Part shown: positions 1 to 4,081 of the stretch, one piece after another
Layout of the letters: every line of letters starts with the position of its first letter
Numbering within the stretch: position 1 is the first letter of the stretch
Source: DASYAE01 sp036501535
GTDB taxonomy: Bacteria > Actinomycetota > Actinomycetes > Streptomycetales > Catenulisporaceae
Direction of reading: 5' to 3'
DNA length: 8,541 nucleotides
NCBI GenBank assembly: GCA_036501535.1
Contig: DASYAE010000153.1
Span: forward strand, 1-8,541
The notes under the pieces: model-generated
What the model saw: the letters and a program-made list of their open reading frames with translations, nothing else
Told to the model about the DNA's origin: nothing
The model's database searches: none
Made by a program: the position numbers and the translations under genes

Positions 1-100
1 ATCGGGGCGGTGCGGCGTCAGCTCATCGGGGGCCGCCGAGGCGCCGGAGCCGGCCGGGCCGGCTCTCCGGCGCAACGGCGGCTGACCGCACCGCCTCGAT
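1..100. repeat. Nested long inverted repeat downstream of terC, probable terminator
   Basis: Bases 1-22 pair with 81-100: the core GGCGGTGCGG (6-15) and TCAGC (18-22) match the complement of 81-95 with only a 2-nt bulge (16-17), and pairing continues outward to base 1 with one G-T wobble. Inside lies a second hairpin, 43-71, with an 11-bp stem (GCCGGAGCCGG against CCGGCTCTCCGGC, 2-nt bulge). No U-tract is present, which is usual in actinomycetes. It begins about 36 bases past the terC stop codon, so termination of terC is the simplest role; because it is nearly symmetric it could also serve a converging gene to the left. The outer arm reaches the window edge and may extend beyond it. Confidence 0.6.
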
Positions 101-135
101 CCGCGCCCGTCATTGAACCGATGGGCTCTTCGCGG

Positions 136-1170
136 TCACGCGGCGCCGACCCGGGAGCGGCGGGTCGCGACCAGGCTGGTGGCCGTCGTGGCCGCGAGGA
201 CCCCGACGATGACGATCAGCGAGAGCACGGTGTCGATGTGCGGCACCGGCACCGGGCCGACGTGGTGGATCGAGGAGCCGTGCAGCGCCTCGAAGATCAT
301 CTTGGCGCCGATGAAGGCGAGGATCACCGACAGCCCGGCGGAAAGGTGCACCAGCCGCCGCAGCGCGCCGCCCACCAGGAAGTAGAGCTGGCGCAGGCCT
401 AGCAGCGCGAACATGTTCGCGGTGAACACGATGTACGGCTCCCGGGTCAGCGCGAAGATGGCCGGGATCGAGTCGAGCGCGAACATGACGTCGGTGGTGC
501 CTATCACGACCACGGCGATGAACAGAGGGGTCGCGAGGCGCCGACCGGACCGCCGGGTGAAGAGCCGCGTGCCGTCGTAGTCCTCGGTCATCGGCAGCCG
601 GCGGCGCAGCGCTCTGATGAGCACGTTCTCCTTGGCGGCGTTCGCGTCGGTGCCGGTGTCGCCGCCGGTGTCAGCCTCAGCTTCTGCCTCATCCGGCGCC
701 GCGTCGTGCCCGCCGACGCCGCTGCGGGCGAGTCGGGCCGCCGTGAACACCAGGAAAGCGCCGAAGATGTAGAAAGCCCAGGTGAAACTGTCCAGGACGG
801 CCGCGCCGGCGGCGATGAACGCGCCGCGCAGCACCAGCGCCAGCAGGACTCCGAGCAGCAGCGCCCGGTGCTGGGCCGCCCGCGGCACCGCGAACCTGGC
901 CATGATCACCACGAAGACGAACAGGTTGTCCACCGACAGGCTGTACTCGGTCATCCACCCGGCGAAGAACTGCCCGGCGTGCGAGGCGTGGGCGACCAGC
1001 CCCAGCCCGACGCCGAACACCGCTGCTGCGGCCACCGTGGCCGCCACCCAGCCGGCCGCCTCCTTCACCGGGATCTCCCGCGGCCGCCGGTCGATCACCA
1101 GGAAGTCCACGGCCAGCAGGACGAGCAGGCCGAGGACCGTGAGGGCCCAGACCCAGAGCGGAACGTGCAT
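136..1170 (-). CDS. TerC/Alx-family integral membrane protein (probable Mn2+ exporter)
   Basis: A 344-residue polytopic membrane protein of the TerC family, whose studied members (E. coli Alx and TerC, Bacillus YceF/YkoY) export manganese and supply metal to exported enzymes. The family hallmarks are both present: LSVDNLFVF at about residues 78-86 (Asp81) and GTTDVMFALDSIPAIF at about 224-239 (Asp227, Asp233), acidic residues inside membrane segments that are thought to handle the metal. About eight or nine hydrophobic helices are visible, starting with residues 5-26. A cytoplasmic loop at about 140-172 is rich in Asp, Glu and Thr and is variable in the family. I chose ATG 1170 because GGGAG lies 5 nt upstream and family members begin at this point; an in-frame start at 1197 adds nine unconvincing residues. 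The name 'tellurite resistance' is historical; nothing here indicates tellurite as substrate. Confidence 0.93.
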   Translation of the reverse strand: MHVPLWVWALTVLGLLVLLAVDFLVIDRRPREIPVKEAAGWVAATVAAAAVFGVGLGLVAHASHAGQFFAGWMTEYSLSVDNLFVFVVIMARFAVPRAAQHRALLLGVLLALVLRGAFIAAGAAVLDSFTWAFYIFGAFLVFTAARLARSGVGGHDAAPDEAEAEADTGGDTGTDANAAKENVLIRALRRRLPMTEDYDGTRLFTRRSGRRLATPLFIAVVVIGTTDVMFALDSIPAIFALTREPYIVFTANMFALLGLRQLYFLVGGALRRLVHLSAGLSVILAFIGAKMIFEALHGSSIHHVGPVPVPHIDTVLSLIVIVGVLAATTATSLVATRRSRVGAA

Positions 1171-1177
1171 GGCTGCT

Positions 1178-1191
1178 CCCGCCGCGGCGGG
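1178..1191 (-). promoter_or_regulatory. 14-bp perfect palindrome overlapping the terC ribosome binding site
   Basis: CCCGCCGCGGCGGG is a perfect palindrome. Read on the minus strand its last three bases are the start of GGGAG, the Shine-Dalgarno sequence of terC. As RNA it could form a 5-bp GC stem with a CGCG loop that partly covers the ribosome binding site. Such GC palindromes arise easily in GC-rich DNA, so function is uncertain. Confidence 0.3.
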
Positions 1192-1285
1192 CACCACGCC
1201 TTATGCGCGCAGCCCTATCCCGTTGCCCGCGGATCTCTCGTCTCTCGTCGGACACCAACTCTTACTGCGTGCTGACCCCACATTA

Positions 1286-1311
1286 TTCTCAGGCTGAGAA
1301 CAACGCGTTAT
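1286..1311 (-). promoter_or_regulatory. Operator-like palindrome and shared motif upstream of terC
   Basis: TTCTCAG-G-CTGAGAA (1286-1300) is a perfect inverted repeat with 7-bp arms and a single central base. On the minus strand it is directly preceded by ATAACGCGTTG (1311-1301) and followed by TAATGT (1285-1280), a possible -10 hexamer about 110 bases before the terC start. The palindrome would then occupy the promoter spacer, a usual position for a repressor site. No good -35 is visible, and the regulator is unknown. Confidence 0.45.
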
Positions 1312-1350
1312 TTCGCACAACGCAGCGTGTCCGACATTGGTTCCCGAGCG

Positions 1351-1369
1351 CCCGGCGAGGCCGGCCGGG
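1351..1369 (-). terminator. Short GC hairpin after the helical-repeat gene
   Basis: CCCGGC (1351-1356) pairs with GCCGGG (1364-1369) across a 7-base loop, beginning five bases past the stop codon of the minus-strand gene ending at 1374. There is no U-tract. It may be a weak terminator or chance pairing in GC-rich DNA. Confidence 0.3.
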
Positions 1370-1373
1370 ACGG

Positions 1374-2744
1374 TCAGCGGCAGCGGTGATCGTGCGCCGA
1401 ATACCGTCCGGAGCTGCGGCGCGGCGGGCGGGGCGGGCTCACGCGGCGCTGCTGCGCGGGGCAGGCGCGACGCGGTGGAGGCAGCTGCCCGCCGGATGCG
1501 CCTTCAGGCTGCGCCTCGTCAGCCTCGGGATCGGTATGGGCACCGGCCTCGATGCGGGTCGCGGCGTAGGCCGGATCCAGCACCGCGAGCATGAGCGATC
1601 CGGTGCGCGGGGCCGCCGAGTCCGGGCCCCCGACCCAGCGCCGGGCCAGCAGCGCGACGGCGCCGCGCGCGGGTTCCCCGCCGACCGAGATGCGGGCGGC
1701 GAGCCGCACCAGCGCCTCCCGCCGCTCGGGATGCGGCTCGACCCGGTGGGCGCACAGGTCCAGCGCCCGCCCGGCCGGCCCGGCGAACTGCGGCGAGAGC
1801 AGCGCCGCGCGCCACAGCGCCGCGACCGACCGGCCGACCCGCGGGCCGAGCTCGCCGAACCACACCAAGCCCGGCCAGGGCGCCGGCCCCTCCTCCGGCG
1901 CCCCGGGCCCGGGCCGCCCGGCCGGATGCCGCGACTCGGGCGAGTCGGGATCTCCGGCCGGGCCGTCGACGGTAGCCGCACCACCGTCCGTCGAGCCCTG
2001 TGTCATCTGGTCCGGCTCCCCCGCCGCGTACTTCACCGCCGCGGCCCGCGGATCGCCCTCCCGCTCCAGGTCCGCCGCCAGCGCCATCAGGGCCCTGCCG
2101 GCAGCGCGGCGGATCCGGACGTCGTGGTGCCCGCTCCAGCTCTCGAGCATCTGGAAGACCCACGCCCCGCGCGGATCGTCGGCCGCCTCCCCGGCCGCCG
2201 CCAGAACGCAGGCCCGGGTGACCGCCGCGGCGACGAGCGATTCCGGCCGCGCGGCCAATGCCGTCAGCAGCGCGGCGGCCTCGTCCGGCCCGATCCGGCC
2301 GGACCGGCGGCCCAGCGCATAGGCCGCGGTCGCGCACCGGTGGGCGTCGTCCGCCGCCGCCCACCGCCGGATCAGCCGCCGCACCGGCGCGGCGCGCTCG
2401 GTCATGCCGATCTCATGCAGCGTGTCCGCCGCCAGGTACGCGCCCGCCTCCTCGCCGCGCGGCGCCGGAAGCAGCGTATGCGTGAGTACATAGGCCGACC
2501 GGCTCGTCGAGGCGTCAGGCGGCGATTCGATCAAAGTGCCGTCGGCGCGCGTGTCGGCGATGTACTCTTCGCCCGTCCGGCCCGCCTCGATCGGCGACCG
2601 CTGCGTGACCGCAGCCGCATCGCCTTCCCCATCCTGTCCTTCCCTCTCCCCCTTTGGGCGGCCGTGCTCCGGACGCCCGTCCGAACCCTCCGCGTGCATC
2701 GGTCCCATCGACCGGCGAGCCGCGCCCGAACGTCGTGCGCGCAC
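1374..2744 (-). CDS. Uncharacterised helical-repeat (HEAT-like) protein
   Basis: I do not recognise a named family. About 456 residues, no signal peptide, no membrane segment, no nucleotide-binding motif. Residues 1-90 are charged, polar and probably disordered. Residues 100-228 are Ala/Leu/Arg-rich helices with a recurring pattern: Trp, about five residues, Asp, two Arg or His, then Ala-Ala and Ala-Leu (around residues 128-145 and 203-220), as in HEAT or ARM repeats. A Pro/Gly/Asp linker (240-287) leads to a second helical block (288-395) starting PWPGLVWFGELG and ending LLARRWVGG. The tail is low-complexity. The layout reminds me of the C-terminal repeat region of larger actinobacterial proteins that carry a P-loop domain in front, but no such domain is present here, so it may be a scaffold protein or a shortened relative. 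GTG 2744 has AGGGGG 8 nt upstream; GTG 2753 overlaps that sequence. The first 60 codons have weaker third-base GC, so the start is uncertain. Confidence 0.65.
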   Translation of the reverse strand: MRARRSGAARRSMGPMHAEGSDGRPEHGRPKGEREGQDGEGDAAAVTQRSPIEAGRTGEEYIADTRADGTLIESPPDASTSRSAYVLTHTLLPAPRGEEAGAYLAADTLHEIGMTERAAPVRRLIRRWAAADDAHRCATAAYALGRRSGRIGPDEAAALLTALAARPESLVAAAVTRACVLAAAGEAADDPRGAWVFQMLESWSGHHDVRIRRAAGRALMALAADLEREGDPRAAAVKYAAGEPDQMTQGSTDGGAATVDGPAGDPDSPESRHPAGRPGPGAPEEGPAPWPGLVWFGELGPRVGRSVAALWRAALLSPQFAGPAGRALDLCAHRVEPHPERREALVRLAARISVGGEPARGAVALLARRWVGGPDSAAPRTGSLMLAVLDPAYAATRIEAGAHTDPEADEAQPEGASGGQLPPPRRACPAQQRRVSPPRPPRRSSGRYSAHDHRCR

Positions 2745-2822
2745 AGTTCCCACCCCCTGTCGTTACCGTTGAGTGCTGTTATCCGGCAACAGTAGCGATG
2801 GTTTTGAAAGAGTAAAGTCCTC

Positions 2823-2851
2823 TGAGTGACGGGTGTCACTCAACGCGCTAT
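2823..2851 (-). promoter_or_regulatory. Crp/Fnr-type operator in front of the helical-repeat gene
   Basis: TGAGTGAC-GGGT-GTCACTCA (2823-2842) is a perfect inverted repeat with 8-bp arms. Its centre reads AGTGA-N6-TCACT (2825-2840), which matches the Crp/GlxR consensus TGTGA-N6-TCACA except at the two outermost bases. It lies 81 bases upstream of the GTG at 2744 and about 50 bases past the end of the Crp-like gene. On the minus strand ATAGCGCGTTG (2851-2841) abuts and overlaps it. As RNA the same bases could form an 8-bp hairpin with a 4-base loop and end the regulator transcript. The exact N6 spacing beside a Crp-family gene favours the operator reading. Confidence 0.6.
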
Positions 2852-2891
2852 CGAATTGTCTCGACGTTCTGATTCCGTGCGCTGACGGCGG

Positions 2892-3701
2892 CTACGGCCG
2901 GCTCTCCGTGTGCCGCGCGGCGCGTAGCAGGGCCGGAACATCGTCCACCTCGATCCGGCCGCGCCGGGCGTGCGCGATGCCGCGCGCGGCCAGCGTGTTG
3001 ACGGTCCGGCAGACGGTCTCGCGGGCCACGCCCGCGCAGCCGGCCAGCTCGGCCTGGCCCACCGGGACGGTCACCGATTCGGCGCCGTCGTCCTCCCGGC
3101 AGGACACCGCGAGCCGGGCCAGCAGCCTGATCAGCCGGTCCGCGGCCGGGTACTCGCCGTACTCGCCGACCTTCGCCTCCGCCTCGCGCACCCGGGCCAC
3201 CGTCGTCGCCAGCACGGCTAGGCAGAGGCCTGCATCGGTGCGCAGGGTGCGCAGGAACCGGTCGCCGGGGATGCGCCAGGCGCCGACCGCCTCGACCGCC
3301 CGGGCGGTGCCCCACCGCGGGCCGCCATCGATGCACCCGAAATCGCCGACCAGCTGCCCGCGCCCGCGGAACGCCAGCAGCCTCGGCGTTCCGGCCGCGG
3401 ACTCGGCGCTGATCTTGACCACGCCGCGGGCGATGAGCAGCACGTGCGAGGCCGGCGCCCCGTCGAGCATCAGGATCTCGCCGCGGGCGAACTCGGCCCA
3501 GGTCGCGCCCTCGCGCAGCCCGGCGGTGTCGGCGGCGGACAGCCTCGGCTCCCGCGCCGGGATCAGGGAGGACGCGCTCACCGCGGGGTGCGGCCGCGGC
3601 TGCGGGCGGGCGACACGGTGCGTCGCAACCCGGGTCGGATGTTGTGACGGGTGCTGCGACGTGCGAGGTGACGGAGGTGGTGCCGACGTTTCGGAATACA
3701 T
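2892..3701 (-). CDS. Crp/Fnr-family transcriptional regulator
   Basis: A cNMP-binding-like beta-barrel (about residues 55-150), a long dimerisation helix (about 155-180) and a winged helix-turn-helix (about 190-265) with the recognition segment AELAGCAGVARETVCRTVNTL (split around residues 217-237), typical of Crp/Fnr proteins that bind GTGA-N6-TCAC sites. No Fnr-type cysteine cluster is visible. The phosphate-binding cassette reads GDFG...GGPRWGTARAV (119-136): the usual Glu is Asp and the Ser or Thr after the conserved Arg is Trp130, so cAMP binding is doubtful. ATG 3701 has GGTGGA 2 nt upstream. The first 50 residues are Pro, His, Thr and Arg-rich; codons 2-25 have only about 54 percent GC at the third base, much lower than the rest. 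A start at GTG 3581 would give 229 residues, the usual family length, but lacks a ribosome binding site. Likely to control itself or its neighbours through the sites at 2823 and 3820. Confidence 0.88.
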   Translation of the reverse strand: MYSETSAPPPSPRTSQHPSQHPTRVATHRVARPQPRPHPAVSASSLIPAREPRLSAADTAGLREGATWAEFARGEILMLDGAPASHVLLIARGVVKISAESAAGTPRLLAFRGRGQLVGDFGCIDGGPRWGTARAVEAVGAWRIPGDRFLRTLRTDAGLCLAVLATTVARVREAEAKVGEYGEYPAADRLIRLLARLAVSCREDDGAESVTVPVGQAELAGCAGVARETVCRTVNTLAARGIAHARRGRIEVDDVPALLRAARHTESRP

Positions 3702-3819
3702 GTTCCACCGTGCTCCCGAATTGTCACCGAACGTATAGCGTGGGTAAAAAACCGGCCAGGTAAAGAAAACATAAGGAACTGCGTCACGGCCACAGATTAG
3801 AGGAAGCCGCGATCCGGTG

Positions 3820-3835
3820 TGTGACTTCCGTCAAA
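3820..3835. promoter_or_regulatory. Weaker Crp-like site in the divergent region
   Basis: TGTGA-CTTCCG-TCAAA has a perfect left half-site and correct N6 spacing, with a right half that matches TCACA at four of five positions. It lies about 119 bases before the regulator ATG at 3701 and about 247 bases before the glycosidase ATG at 4082, so it could serve either promoter. Judged by one strong half-site only. Confidence 0.35.
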
Positions 3836-4049
3836 CATGACGACCAGGTTTCGGCGGGCCGTCGCGGAGCGGTCGCCGGCCTCCGCGGGGCGCGTGGATG
3901 GCAGGGGCTGGACACCGGTCGGCCGAATGCCCTGTCCGGCGCGGGCCGCGGGGGTGGATTTCGGCCATGGGCGCCGCGCGCCGTCGGAACGACCCTGGGA
4001 TGCGTGGACCGCTCGCCGCCGACGGCCCCTGTGGCCTGGTTCTCTCCGC

Positions 4050-4081
4050 GATCTGCTTGTAGCATCACCAGCGCGCAGATC
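4050..4081 (+). promoter_or_regulatory. Presumed promoter and start region of the glycosidase
   Basis: TAGCAT at 4060-4065 fits the TANNNT form of a -10 box and would place transcription start near 4072, about ten bases before ATG 4082. No ribosome binding site is visible ahead of that ATG, which suits a very short leader. The -35 position holds TGGTTC, a poor match. A 6-bp inverted repeat, GATCTG (4050-4055) and CAGATC (4076-4081), brackets the -10 and touches the start codon; it might be an operator half pair or chance. Confidence 0.35.

Larger units (their letters stand above)
3702..4081. other. Divergent intergenic region between the regulator and the glycosidase
   Basis: Open frames cross these bases on both strands, but their products look like translated non-coding DNA (Arg/Pro/Ala-rich, no domains). 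The left part (3741-3780) is unusually AT-rich for the window and includes a run of six A. It also holds a -10-like TATACG for the regulator (minus strand, 3737-3732, 30 bases before ATG 3701), a Crp-like site (3820-3835) and, at the right end, the presumed promoter of the glycosidase. I see no small RNA or riboswitch that I can support. Confidence 0.5.

Noticed and set aside
10..402. Plus-strand open frame across the left edge
   Set aside because: It runs antisense to the terC 3' end and its product is Arg/Gly/Asp-rich without any domain; terC is plainly the coding frame from 136 on.
1171..1373. yybP-ykoY manganese riboswitch ahead of terC
   Set aside because: Such riboswitches precede alx-type genes in other bacteria, but I could not find the conserved paired loops here; only a palindrome over the ribosome binding site is present.
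1519..2364. Alternative minus-strand frame inside the helical-repeat gene
   Set aside because: Its Gly/Arg/Ala-rich product is a typical frame-shifted shadow, while the 2744-1374 frame gives well-formed amphipathic helices.
3741..3780. Terminator with a T-run on the minus strand near CCGGTTTTTT
   Set aside because: The T-run lacks a proper stem in front of it, and it lies upstream of the regulator gene instead of downstream of any gene.
3821..4081. Upstream extension of the glycosidase frame
   Set aside because: The extra 87 residues are not protein-like and would bury the twin-arginine signal far from the N-terminus; the start was set at 4082.
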